DNA of 64,000 nt from Actinokineospora spheciospongiae (lineage in GTDB: Bacteria > Actinomycetota > Actinomycetes > Mycobacteriales > Pseudonocardiaceae). Both the position numbers and the translations under genes were made by a program. Under the pieces are notes generated by a model. It made no database searches. It saw only the letters and a list, made by a program, of their open reading frames with translations, and had not been told where the DNA came from. Shown here one piece after another: positions 35,789 to 45,527 of the stretch; within the stretch, counting starts at the first letter, position 1; the number at the start of each line of letters is the position of its first letter. The stretch lies in contig NZ_AYXG01000147.1 of NCBI RefSeq assembly GCF_000564855.1, positions 18,685 to 82,684 on the forward strand, in the 5' to 3' direction.

Positions 35789-35819
35789 TTGACCTGGAGT
35801 GCACTCCAGCTTCTACCGT
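35789..35819 (+). promoter_or_regulatory. MerR-type promoter with 19-bp spacer and central palindrome
   Basis: TTGACC (35789-35794) and TACCGT (35814-35819) are 19 bp apart, the overlong spacing typical of MerR-regulated promoters. The perfect palindrome CTGGAGTGCACTCCAG (35794-35809) fills the spacer, where MerR proteins bind. The GTG at 35827 is 7 nt past the -10, so the message is probably leaderless. Confidence 0.8.
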
Positions 35820-35826
35820 CGACACC

Positions 35827-36219
35827 GTGACCTACGCGATCGCCGAGGCGGCCCACCGCAGTGGGCTGTCGATCGACACACTCAGGTACTACGAACGCAT
35901 CGAACTGATCGACCCGCCCGCCCGCGATTCCGGCGGCAGGCGGGCCTACTCCGACGACGACCTCAACTGGCTGGCGTTCCTCACCCGGCTGCGCACCACC
36001 GGCATGCCCATCAAGCTGATGCGCGAGTACGCCCGGCTGCGCCACCAGGGCGTCGCCAGCGCCGCACCGCGCAAGCGAATCCTCGAGCGGCACCGCGAGG
36101 ACGTGCTGGCCCGGCTGGCCGACCTGAGGTCCTGCCTGGACGTGCTCGACTACAAGATCGACAACTACGAGCGCATGTGCGCCGCGGAGACGACCGAGCT
36201 GAGAGAGGCCACCGCATGA
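35827..36219 (+). CDS. MerR-family regulator of the aldo/keto reductase operon
   Basis: 130 aa from GTG 35827. MerR DNA-binding domain at the N-terminus ([29 protein letters not shown]), then a dimerisation helix ([31 protein letters not shown]). A Cys pair (C117-like LRSC and CAAE) might sense a ligand or redox state. It heads its own operon with two aldo/keto reductases (ATGA overlap), so it probably responds to an aldehyde or electrophile. Confidence 0.9.
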   Translation: MTYAIAEAAHRSGLSIDTLRYYERIELIDPPARDSGGRRAYSDDDLNWLAFLTRLRTTGMPIKLMREYARLRHQGVASAAPRKRILERHREDVLARLADLRSCLDVLDYKIDNYERMCAAETTELREATA

Positions 36220-37199
36220 CCCTCCCCACCCGACACCTCGGCGCGCTGGAGGTCTCCGCGCAGGGCCTGGGCTGCATGGGCATGAGCCACGGCTACGGCG
36301 GGGGCGACGACGTCGAATCGACCGCCACCATCCACGCCGCCCTCGACGCGGGGGTGACCCTGCTCGACACCGCGGACGCCTACGCCAACGGCGTCAACGA
36401 GGAACTGGTCGGCAAGGCCGTCGAGGGCCGCCGCGACCAGGTGGTCCTGGCGACGAAGTTCGGCATCGTCTCCACCGACGCGGCCAAGGGCCTCGCGGTG
36501 CGCGGCGACCGCGACCACGTGCGCGCGTGCTGCGAGGCCTCGCTGCGCAGGCTCGGCGTCGACCACGTCGACCTGTACTACCAGCACCGGGTCGACCCGT
36601 CGGTGCCGATCGAGGACACCATCGGCGCCATGGCCGAGCTGGTGGCCGAGGGCAAGGTCCGCCACCTGGGCATGTCCGAGGCGGGCGCGGCCACGATCCG
36701 CCGGGCCGCCGCGGTGCACCCGATCGCCGCGCTGCAGAGCGAGTGGTCGCTGTGGACCCGCGGCATCGAGGACGAGGTGCTCGGCACCTGCCGCGAGCTG
36801 GGCATCGGGATCGTCCCGTTCTCCCCGCTCGGCCGCGGCTTCCTCACCGGCCGGGTCACCAGGGCCGAGTACGGCGCGGGCGACATGCGCGCCGCGCTGC
36901 CCCGCTTCACCGGCGAGAACTTCGACCGCAACCTGGTCATCGTGCGCGCCCTGGAGGAGCTGGCGCGGGCGCGCGGGGTGACCGCCGGGCAGCTCGCGCT
37001 GGCCTGGGTGCAGTCGCGCGGCGAGGACGTGGTGCCGATCCCGGGCACCAAGCGCCGCACCTACCTGGCCGAGAACGTCGCGGCCGCAACCTTGGAACTC
37101 TCCGCCGACGACATCGCCGCCGTCGAGGCGGCCGCACCGGCCGACGCGGTCGCGGGCGAGCGCTACACCGCCGCGATGCAGAGCGCCATCGGGCACTGA
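36216..37199 (+). CDS. aldo/keto reductase, first of a tandem pair
   Basis: 327 aa from ATG 36216, overlapping the MerR stop. It is an NADPH-dependent reductase of the AKR11/AKR13-like kind. Family motifs: [17 protein letters not shown] (catalytic Asp/Tyr), ATKFG (Lys), YYQHRVD (His) and PIPGTKR (NADPH). It reduces aldehydes or ketones; the substrate is unknown. The gene has a close paralogue immediately downstream. Confidence 0.92.
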   Translation: MTLPTRHLGALEVSAQGLGCMGMSHGYGGGDDVESTATIHAALDAGVTLLDTADAYANGVNEELVGKAVEGRRDQVVLATKFGIVSTDAAKGLAVRGDRDHVRACCEASLRRLGVDHVDLYYQHRVDPSVPIEDTIGAMAELVAEGKVRHLGMSEAGAATIRRAAAVHPIAALQSEWSLWTRGIEDEVLGTCRELGIGIVPFSPLGRGFLTGRVTRAEYGAGDMRAALPRFTGENFDRNLVIVRALEELARARGVTAGQLALAWVQSRGEDVVPIPGTKRRTYLAENVAAATLELSADDIAAVEAAAPADAVAGERYTAAMQSAIGH

Positions 37200-37213
37200 T
37201 CAGGAGGACAGCA

Positions 37214-38200
<987 letters not shown>

Positions 38201-38218
38201 ACGCGCCCGGGGTGGCGG

Positions 38219-38253
38219 GTTCCTCCGCGGTGGGGGCATCACCGCGAAGGAAC
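38219..38253. terminator. hairpin after the aldo/keto reductase operon
   Basis: Fourteen-bp arms with one mismatch (38219-38232, 38240-38253) around GGGGCAT, 19 bp after the stop. Confidence 0.6.
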
Positions 38254-38392
38254 ACCGTCCACACCCCCCGGGGCGTGGGGAGCCGGGTCTGTGACGGCTC
38301 AACGATCGCCTCTGCCCGGCACATCGCATTCCGCGGCGACCCCGTTTCGCCTGTTCGCCGGGCTGTTCGCTCCGTGTCCCGTCCGATTCGGA

Positions 38393-38463
38393 CGGTGACT
38401 CGACCGCGGGCGGTTACTCGTCCGAATGGACGGTGACTCGGCCGATCGGCGGTGCCTCAGCCG
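38393..38463. repeat. four imperfect CGGTNACTCGNCCG repeats
   Basis: Starts at 38393, 38411, 38431 and 38450 (spacing 18-20 bp); the copies read CGGTGACTCGACCG, CGGTTACTCGTCCG, CGGTGACTCGGCCG and CGGTGCCTCAGCCG. The last overlaps the 3' end of the flavodoxin-like gene. Between two convergent genes, so not an ordinary promoter array. Confidence 0.55.
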
Positions 38464-38909
38464 ATCAGGGTCGCCGCCGCGGTCGCGCCCAGCTCCCAGC
38501 ACCGCTCCAGCGCCCGCTTGTCCGGCTCCCCGTGCACCACCACGCCCTCGGCGACGGGTGTCCACCCGAGACCCTTGGCGATCGACTCGACCGAGCGCAC
38601 CGCGCCCTCGGTGCCCTGGTTGCCGTGCACGTAGAACCCGAACGGCGTCCCCTTGGCCGAATCCAGCACCGGGTAGTACACGGTGTCGAAGAAGTGCTTG
38701 AGGGCACCGGACATGTAGCCGATGTTCGCGGGGGTGCCGAGGACCAACCCGTCCGCTGACAGGACGTCCGACGCGGTCGCGGACAGGGCCGGGCGCTTGA
38801 CGACCTCGACCTCGGTCAGTTCCGGGTCGTTCGCCCCGGACACGACGGCCTCGAACATCGTGTGCAGCGCGGGGGACGGGGTGTGGTGGACGATCAGCAG
38901 CCTGGGCAC
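38457..38909 (-). CDS. flavodoxin/NADPH-dependent FMN reductase-like protein
   Basis: 150 aa from GTG 38909. Flavodoxin-like fold: LLIVHHTPSPALHTMFEAV (phosphate loop) and GTPANIGYMSGALKHFFDTVY. May be an FMN-dependent quinone or azo reductase in the cytoplasm. Ends 257 bp after the convergent reductase operon, with the repeat array between. Confidence 0.82.
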   Translation of the reverse strand: MPRLLIVHHTPSPALHTMFEAVVSGANDPELTEVEVVKRPALSATASDVLSADGLVLGTPANIGYMSGALKHFFDTVYYPVLDSAKGTPFGFYVHGNQGTEGAVRSVESIAKGLGWTPVAEGVVVHGEPDKRALERCWELGATAAATLIG

Positions 38910-38957
38910 CGGTCCAGGCTGCCGACCTTCCCGTGGCGCGGCAACGCGAGCCTGGTC

Positions 38958-40619
38958 TCAGGCCAGGAGCGCGGAGACCTCCGCCGCCAGGGCGTCGAGG
39001 GTGCGGGTGGCCGACGCCCTGGTGTCGGGGAGGGCGTCGGGCGACGGGACCGGGGCCACGACTTCCAGGTACGCCTTGATCTTCGGTTCGGTGCCGGAGG
39101 GGCGGACGATCACCCGGGTACCGGGGCCGGTGTAGCGCAGGACGTCGGCCCGGGGCCGGAGGTCCTCGGCGGTGACCGGTGTGCCCGCGAAGGCCGTGGG
39201 CGGGGTGGCGCGCAGGGACGCCATCAGCTCCGCGATCCGGTTGAGGTCGGTCACCCGCACCGAGAGCTGGCGGGTCAGGTGGACGCCGTGCGCCACCGCC
39301 AGGTCGTCCAGGGCGTCGAGGGGCGTCCGGCCCGCGGCGCGGAGGGTGGCGGTGAGGTCGCAGGCGAGGACCGCGGCGGAGATGCCGTCCTTGTCCCGGA
39401 CGGTGTCCGGGTCGACGCACAGGCCCAGGGCCTCCTCGTAGGCGAAGACCAGGCCGGTGCCGTGGCCGTCGCCCGCCCGGACGAGCCACTTGAAGCCGGT
39501 GAGGGTGGCGTCGTGGCGGGCGCCGTGGGCGGCGGCGATCGAGGCGAGCTGGGAGGAGGAGACGATCGTGGTGGCCACCAGCGGGTCCGCCGCGCGGGCC
39601 TCGGGGGGCAGCGTGGCGAGGACGTGGGAGCCCAGCAGGACACCGGTCTCGTCGCCGGTGAGCATCCGCCAGCCGTCGGGGGTGGGGACGCCGACGGCGC
39701 AGCGGTCGGCGTCGGGGTCGAGGGCGATGGCCAGGTCGGCGCCGACCTCGGCGGCCTTGGCCAGGAGCAGGTCGGTGGCCCCCGGCTCCTCCGGGTTGGG
39801 GAAGCCGACGGTGGGGAAGTCGGGGTCGGGCCGGGCCTGCTCGGCGACCACGCTGACGTCGACGAAGCCCGCCCGGTTCAGCGCCAGGGCCAGCGGCCCC
39901 GCGCCCACCCCGTGCAGGGCGGTCGCGGCGACCCGGAGTTCGCGGGCGGTGCCGCGCGGCAGCGCCGCGGCCCGGTCCAGGTAGGACTCCAGCACCTCGT
40001 CGCCGAGGGAGGTCCAGTCGGGGGAGCGGGGGACGGACACCGCGGCGGGGGCGGCGGCGATGGCCGCCTCGACCTCGCGGTCGGCGGGGGGCACCAGTTG
40101 CGCGCCCGCGTCGAGGTAGAGCTTGTAGCCGTTGTCGGCGGGCGGGTTGTGCGACGCGGTGATCTGCACGCCCGCGACCGCGCCCAGGGAGCGGACGGCG
40201 TAGGCCAGGACCGGGGTGGGCAGCGGCTGCGGCAGCACCCGCACGTCGAACCCGGCCGCGGCCAGCACCCCGGCGGTGTCGGCGCAGAAGGCCTCCGAGC
40301 CGTGCCGGGCGTCCCGGCCGACCACGACGACCCCGCCGCCGTGGCCGCCCGCGGTCAGCCAGGCGGCGAGGCCCGCGGTGGTGCGGATGACCACGGCGCG
40401 GTTCATGCCGTTCGGGCCCGCGCGCACCGGCCCGCGCAGGCCCGCCGTGCCGAAGGTCAGCGGACCGGAGAGGCGGTCGGCCAGCTCGTCGACCGCCTCC
40501 GCGCTGCCGCCCATGGCCGAGGCCAGAACCCGTTGCAGCTCCAGCTTGCTGTCCGGGTCGGGGTCGTCGGCGAGCCAGCGGTAGGCGCGGTCGCGCAGGT
40601 CCGGGCCGAGGCGGGTCAC
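38958..40619 (-). CDS. phosphohexomutase-family enzyme (candidate phosphopentomutase)
   Basis: 553 aa from GTG 40619. Alpha-D-phosphohexomutase signatures: TASHNP (catalytic Ser), DPDADR (metal loop), GFKWLV and the phosphate-binding RPSGTEPK. It interconverts sugar 1- and 6- (or 5-) phosphates. It overlaps the PNP stop (GTGA), and with deoA/deoC/PNP in this window a phosphopentomutase role in deoxynucleoside salvage is attractive; phosphomannomutase or phosphoglucomutase is the alternative, since no deoB-type gene is in view. Confidence 0.85.
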   Translation of the reverse strand: MTRLGPDLRDRAYRWLADDPDPDSKLELQRVLASAMGGSAEAVDELADRLSGPLTFGTAGLRGPVRAGPNGMNRAVVIRTTAGLAAWLTAGGHGGGVVVVGRDARHGSEAFCADTAGVLAAAGFDVRVLPQPLPTPVLAYAVRSLGAVAGVQITASHNPPADNGYKLYLDAGAQLVPPADREVEAAIAAAPAAVSVPRSPDWTSLGDEVLESYLDRAAALPRGTARELRVAATALHGVGAGPLALALNRAGFVDVSVVAEQARPDPDFPTVGFPNPEEPGATDLLLAKAAEVGADLAIALDPDADRCAVGVPTPDGWRMLTGDETGVLLGSHVLATLPPEARAADPLVATTIVSSSQLASIAAAHGARHDATLTGFKWLVRAGDGHGTGLVFAYEEALGLCVDPDTVRDKDGISAAVLACDLTATLRAAGRTPLDALDDLAVAHGVHLTRQLSVRVTDLNRIAELMASLRATPPTAFAGTPVTAEDLRPRADVLRYTGPGTRVIVRPSGTEPKIKAYLEVVAPVPSPDALPDTRASATRTLDALAAEVSALLA

Positions 40620-41422
40620 GAGCGGGCGACCAGCTCGCGCAGCAGCCCGCCCATCCGACTGGCCGCGGCGCGACCCGCCTCCAGCACCTCCAGGTGGTTG
40701 AGCGGCTCCCCGGTGATGCCCGCGGCGAGGTTCGTCACCAGCGACAGCCCGAAGACCTCCACGCCCAGCGCGCGGGCGGCGATGGCCTCCAGGACCGTCG
40801 ACATGCCGACCAGGTCGGCGCCCAGCACGCGGAGCATGCCGATCTCCGCTGGCGTCTCGAAGTGCGGGCCGGGCAGCCCGGCGTAGACGCCCTCGACCAG
40901 GGTCGGGTCGATCTCGCGGGCCAGGGCGCGCAGCCGGGGCGAGTACAGGTCGGTCAGGTCGACGAAGTTCGCCCCCACCAGCGGCGACGACGCGGTCAGG
41001 TTGAGGTGGTCGCTGATCAGCACCGGCTGGCCGACCGCGATGCCCTCCTTGAGGCAGCCCGCGGCGTTGGTCAGCAGCACCGACCGCACGCCCGCCGCGG
41101 CGGCGGTGCGGATCGCGTGCACGGCCCTGGCGATGCCGAAGCCCTCGTAGACGTGCGTGCGACCGAGGACGACCAGCACCCGCTTGTCCCCGACGGCGAC
41201 CGAGCGGATGGTGCCGCCGTGGCCGACCGCGGTCGGCGCCAGGAAGCCGGGCAGCTCGGCCACCGGCACCTCGGCGTCGGCGGTGCCCAGTTCGTCGGCG
41301 GCGGGCCGCCAGCCGGAGCCCAGGACGACGGCCAGGTCGTGGCGGTCGTGCCCGGTGCGCTCGGCGAGTGCCTTCGCGGCCTGTTCGGCGAAGCCCTGCG
41401 GGTCAGCATCGATCTCGGTCAC
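40616..41422 (-). CDS. punA: purine nucleoside phosphorylase
   Basis: 268 aa, the trimeric PNP type, from GTG 41422. It phosphorolyses inosine, guanosine and deoxy forms. Motifs: [32 protein letters not shown] and [10 protein letters not shown]. Translationally coupled to the mutase downstream, supplying it with (deoxy)ribose-1-phosphate. Works with adenosine deaminase (add) and the nucleoside importer. Confidence 0.95.
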   Translation of the reverse strand: MTEIDADPQGFAEQAAKALAERTGHDRHDLAVVLGSGWRPAADELGTADAEVPVAELPGFLAPTAVGHGGTIRSVAVGDKRVLVVLGRTHVYEGFGIARAVHAIRTAAAAGVRSVLLTNAAGCLKEGIAVGQPVLISDHLNLTASSPLVGANFVDLTDLYSPRLRALAREIDPTLVEGVYAGLPGPHFETPAEIGMLRVLGADLVGMSTVLEAIAARALGVEVFGLSLVTNLAAGITGEPLNHLEVLEAGRAAASRMGGLLRELVARS

Positions 41423-41432
41423 GCGCGGCAGC

Positions 41433-41858
41433 CTACGCGGATCGCCCGCCCAGCCACCGGCGTGACGCGAGGTAGAGCGGCAGCCCGATCGGGGACAGCA
41501 GCACGGTGAGCACCAGCAGCGGCGCCATGATCAGCGGGTGCGCGTCCCGCTCCCGCGAGTCGAGGTACACCCACCGGCCGAGGAACAGGTCCCAGGCGAT
41601 GATCTGCGCCCACAGGGCGGCCAGGCCGCGGTCGTCCCGGACGAACTCCACCAGCCCGTCGAGCGTGGGCCGCAGCACCAGCGACACCAGGTCCGGGAAG
41701 ACCGGCACGGCCAGGAACAGCCACACCACCAGCACCGGCAGCACGATCAGCGGTGAGGCGACGATCCTCCGCGTCCACCCCCAGCGCGGCGCGGCGATCA
41801 TCAGCAGCCAGAACGGCGCGGCCAGGTAGAACGACAGGTCGAACAGCAACGAGGTCAT
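41433..41858 (-). CDS. ABA4-like membrane protein
   Basis: 141 aa, four membrane helices; motif [21 protein letters not shown] with a preceding [12 protein letters not shown] resembles the ABA4 family (DUF4281) known from carotenoid metabolism in plants and bacteria. No carotenoid gene is near. Overlaps the upstream membrane gene (ATGA), so both form an operon divergent from a MerR gene. Confidence 0.78.
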
Positions 41859-42748
41859 GCGCGCACCGCTTCCCTGCGGGGCAGCGCGCTCGCCGCCACA
41901 CCGACGATCAACAACACGTAGGCGCCCACGGTCAGGGCGTCCGGGTCGAGCAGTGCCTGCCCGCGCAACGCCTGCCAGGTCACCAGGACGGTCAGGCCGA
42001 GCGCGCCCGCGCCCGCGGTGGCCACCAGCCGCAGCCGGACCGGCGTGGCGAGGCGGCGGATGAGGTAGGCGACCAGCGGCAGCGCTTGCAGGGCGTGCAT
42101 CCCGACGAAGTGCCCGACGCGCAGGTCACCCGCGACGGTGCTCCACCCGGTCAGCGCCATCCCCGGGCCGCCGTCCGGCGCGCCGACGGTGTGCGCCCCG
42201 GAGATCCCGTCGACACCGGAGGGCTGCACCAGCATCAACACGCCCACGAGCATCCCGACCAGCGCGATCGCCATGCCGAGCCGGATCGCCAGGAGTTCCG
42301 GGGCGGGCGCCAACCGCTGCGCGCCGACCTTCAGCGACAGGAACAGGGTGCCCACCCACAGCACGACGACGGTCACCCCCATCACGTTGAACAGGGCGGC
42401 GTTCAGCGGGGTCGAGACGTTGAAGTGGCTGCCCACACCGCGGACGGCCGCCGCCACGATGATCACCATCTCCACGGCCGACGCGCCGACCAGGACCGTC
42501 CCGACCCGGCCCAGCGCGCGCGGCGGGTTCGGGTGCAGCGACAGCAGCCACGCCCAGGTCAGGCTGTAGGCGACGAACGACAGGGCGAACTTGAGCGGTT
42601 TGAGCCAGATCGGCGCCCCGAACAGGACGCGGTCGTCGACCACGAGCCCCAGCACGGCGACCACCGCCAGGGCGGCCATCACCCCGGTGAACACCAGCAG
42701 TGGTCGGTGCCAGTGCCTGATCCGTACTCCTCGCGCGGGCAAGGTCAT
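41855..42748 (-). CDS. multi-pass membrane protein, function unknown
   Basis: 297 aa with seven or eight predicted membrane helices ([51 protein letters not shown]). No family recognised. Hydrophilic loops contain [16 protein letters not shown] and [14 protein letters not shown]. Coupled to the ABA4-like gene; its promoter region holds an extended dyad shared with the divergent MerR gene. Confidence 0.75.
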
Positions 42749-42772
42749 CGCGGTCCCCCTCAGAACCAGAAT

Positions 42773-42811
42773 GGATAGTGGTACTCGCTACTATCGATAA
42801 GTACACTATCC
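42773..42811. promoter_or_regulatory. extended dyad in the divergent MerR/membrane-protein promoter
   Basis: GGATAGTG-GTACT (42773-42785) faces AGTACACTATCC (42800-42811), with a nested GATAGTGG...CTACTATC. TACACT (42802-42807) fits a -10 for the MerR gene. AT-rich relative to its flanks, in the classical place for a divergent operator. Confidence 0.6.
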
Positions 42812-42840
42812 GTGTCAAGGGGCAACCGGAGCGGAGAGAC

Positions 42841-43470
42841 GTGCGGATCGCGGAACTGAGCAGGCGCAGCGGGGTCGCCGTGGCGACGATCAAGTACTAC
42901 CTGCGCGAAGGCGTGCTGCCCCCCGGCGAGCGCACCAGCCCCAACCAGGCCAGCTACGACGACACCCACGTGCACCGGCTGCGCCTGGTGCGCGCCCTGG
43001 TCGACGTGGGCGGCCTGCCGATCGCCGCGGTGCGCGACGTGCTGGAGACCGTCGACGCCCCGGACCCCGCCGTCGGCAAGACCCTCGGCACCGTGCAGCT
43101 CGCGGTCTTCCGGTCCCCACCACCCACCGACGACCCCGCCCGCGCCGCCGCCGAGGAAGCGGTGGCCACCCTGATCGACACCCTCGGCTGGAACTGCCCA
43201 CCCGACCACCCGGCGGCCCAGGCCCTGGTGGGCGTGCTGGTCACCGCCGGATCACTGGGCCACGAGCGGCTGGTCGAGGTGCTGCCCCGCTACGCCGCCG
43301 CCTGCGCCGCGGTCGCCGAGTCCGACCTGGACTACCTCGACGGCGCCGCCAGCCTCGACGAGCGGCTGGAGAGCGTGGTCGTCGGCATCGTCCTCGGCGA
43401 CTCCGCCCTCGCCGCCCTGCGCCGCCTGGCCCAGGTCAACGAGGCCCTGAAGCGCTACCCCGAGCCCTAG
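42841..43470 (+). CDS. MerR-family transcriptional regulator
   Basis: 209 aa from GTG 42841. N-terminal MerR winged helix (MRIAELSRRSGVAVATIKYYLREGVLPPGERTS), then a long C-terminal ligand/dimer domain (WNCPPDHPAAQALVGVL). Divergent from the ABA4-like operon with the dyad between them, so it likely controls that operon and itself. Longer upstream readings cross the promoter and are rejected. Confidence 0.9.
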   Translation: MRIAELSRRSGVAVATIKYYLREGVLPPGERTSPNQASYDDTHVHRLRLVRALVDVGGLPIAAVRDVLETVDAPDPAVGKTLGTVQLAVFRSPPPTDDPARAAAEEAVATLIDTLGWNCPPDHPAAQALVGVLVTAGSLGHERLVEVLPRYAAACAAVAESDLDYLDGAASLDERLESVVVGIVLGDSALAALRRLAQVNEALKRYPEP

Positions 43471-43650
43471 CCGCGCCCGGCCACCGATCCCGGCGGCTCC
43501 GTCGCCCCGCCCGTGAAACCGCACCTTCGGGTGATCTTCATGCCGATCGCGCAACGTCGTGCGCGCTCCGCCGATGATCGTCCAGGACGACCGGTCCACA
43601 CCGCGCCGGATCAGCGGCGCGACCGGCCCACGGGGGAAGGGGACCACGGC

Positions 43651-45492
43651 ATGGACCGCCACCGCCGTGAGCTGACGCGCCTGTTGTTCGATGGGGACGC
43701 GGGGGCGGAGCACGGGTTCTGGCGCCGCCTCGTGGCCGACCCGCGCCTGCACCAGGACCGCCGGGGCACCGCGGCCGAGCAGACCGCGGCGACCTACGAC
43801 CAGCTCCGCCTGCTCAACCGCGAGGTCGACCCGGTCGCGCTGGCGGGGAACCCGCGCGAACTGGCCGCCATGCACGAGTGGATCGCCGCAGCGAACGGGC
43901 CGCTGACCGTCGTCGCGGGCACCCATTACAACCTGTTCCTGGGCAGCCTGCTCGACCACGACCGGCACGAGCGGCGGTCGCCGCACGAGTTCGCCCCGAT
44001 GGAGCGGATCGGCACCTTCCTGTGCACCGAACTGGGCCACGGCAACGACGCCGCCCGGCTGGAGACCACCGCCACCCACGACGCGGACACCGGCGCGTTC
44101 ACCCTGCACACCCCCGGCGCCGCCGCGCAGAAGTTCATGCCCAACACCGGTCCCGCGGGCGGCCCCAAGAGCGCGGTCGTCGCGGCCCGCCTGCTGGTGG
44201 GCGGCGAGGACCACGGCGTCTTCCTGTTCCTGGTCCCGCTGAGCGACGCGGGGGGCACGCTGCCCGGCGTCACCGTCCGCCCCCTGCCCGCGCGCCCCGG
44301 CAGCCCGGTCGACCACTGCCTGACCTCGTTCGACCGGGTCCGGCTGCCGGGCTCCGCCCTGCTGACCGGCGCGCACGGCAGGCTGGACGCCCGCGGCCGG
44401 TTCACCAGCTCCCTGGGCAGCAGCCGCAAGCGCTTCCTCGCGAGCATCGGCCGGGTCACCACCGGCAAGCTGTGCATGAGCGCCTGCGCGCTCGGCACGG
44501 CCCGCACGGCGGTGACCGTCGCCATCCGCTACAGCGGGCACCGCCACGTCGCGGGCGCCCGCGCGGGCACCCGCACGCCGGTCTGGGAGCACCGCAGCCA
44601 CCACGGCCCGCTGGTCGAGGCCCTGGTCACCTGCTACGCCATGACCGCGCTGCACCGGACCGCCGTGCTGCGGTGGGCGGACCACGACCCGGCCGACGCC
44701 GAGGACACCGCCGACGCCGAGCGGCTGGTCGCCATCACCAAGGGCTGGACGACCTGGCAGGCCCGCGCCGTGGCCACCGAGTGCCGCGAGCGCTGCGGGG
44801 CGCAGGGGCTGCTGCCGGTCAACGGCCTCAGCGCCCTCGCCGCCGACCTGGACGGCGCGATCACCGCCGAGGGCGACAACACCGCCCTGTGGGCCAAGGC
44901 GGGCGCCGAACTCCTGCTCGCGGCCGCCGACCCGCCCCGCCCGGCGGGCACCCGCCACCTCGACGACCCCGACCACCTCGGGTGGTTGCTGCACGCGGTC
45001 GAGCGCCGCCTGCTCGCCACCGGTCGCACGCGGCTGCGCGGTGCGACCGCGGGCGGCCTGCGCCGCTGGAACGCCGCCGCGCCGCACGCCCTCGCGGCGG
45101 TGACCGCGCGCGCCGAGCGCCTCGCAGCCGCCGCCCTGCTGGGGTGGGCCCAGCGCGCCGCCGACCCGACCGCCGCCCGCGTGCTGCACTCGGCGCACCG
45201 GCTGTTCGCCCTGCGCCGCCTCCAGGCGCACAGCGGAACCCTGCTCGCCGCGGGCGACCTGGACCCCGAGCAGGTCCACACCCTGCCCGACCTGGTCGAG
45301 GACGCCATCGCCGACCTCGTCGGACCAGCCCGGACCATGGTCGACGCCTTCGACCTGCCGGAGGAACTGCTCGCCGCCCGGCCCATCGCGGGCCCGGACT
45401 ACCAGGACGCGTTCGACGACCCGGGAGCGCACTGGCACCGGTCGGCGGAAGCGGACGAGGTGCTGGGAGCGGGCGTGGGTGCCCTGGTCTGA
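43651..45492 (+). CDS. acyl-CoA oxidase/dehydrogenase family protein
   Basis: 613 aa from ATG 43651, with a purine-rich SD (GGGGAAGGGG). The length and blocks FLCTELGHGNDAARLETTATHD, FTLHTPGAAAQKFMPNTGP and CRERCGAQGLLPVNGLSALAADLDGAITAEGDNT match FAD-dependent acyl-CoA oxidases, which oxidise acyl-CoA to enoyl-CoA using O2. Monocistronic; a weak hairpin follows. The 180 bp before it holds no gene. Beta-oxidation role is inferred. Confidence 0.9.
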   Translation: MDRHRRELTRLLFDGDAGAEHGFWRRLVADPRLHQDRRGTAAEQTAATYDQLRLLNREVDPVALAGNPRELAAMHEWIAAANGPLTVVAGTHYNLFLGSLLDHDRHERRSPHEFAPMERIGTFLCTELGHGNDAARLETTATHDADTGAFTLHTPGAAAQKFMPNTGPAGGPKSAVVAARLLVGGEDHGVFLFLVPLSDAGGTLPGVTVRPLPARPGSPVDHCLTSFDRVRLPGSALLTGAHGRLDARGRFTSSLGSSRKRFLASIGRVTTGKLCMSACALGTARTAVTVAIRYSGHRHVAGARAGTRTPVWEHRSHHGPLVEALVTCYAMTALHRTAVLRWADHDPADAEDTADAERLVAITKGWTTWQARAVATECRERCGAQGLLPVNGLSALAADLDGAITAEGDNTALWAKAGAELLLAAADPPRPAGTRHLDDPDHLGWLLHAVERRLLATGRTRLRGATAGGLRRWNAAAPHALAAVTARAERLAAAALLGWAQRAADPTAARVLHSAHRLFALRRLQAHSGTLLAAGDLDPEQVHTLPDLVEDAIADLVGPARTMVDAFDLPEELLAARPIAGPDYQDAFDDPGAHWHRSAEADEVLGAGVGALV

Positions 45493-45505
45493 GGTGGGCC
45501 GCCGC

Positions 45506-45526
45506 CCGCGGTGGCGGGAACCGCGG
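45506..45526. terminator. short hairpin between convergent acyl-CoA oxidase and kinase genes
   Basis: CCGCGGT (45506-45512) and ACCGCGG (45520-45526) with a 7-nt loop, touching neither coding region. Confidence 0.45.
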
Positions 45527-45527
45527 T

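Noticed and set aside
35150..35830. 226-aa plus-strand ORF opposite the TetR gene
   Set aside because: Shadow of the TetR gene; crosses the MerR promoter.
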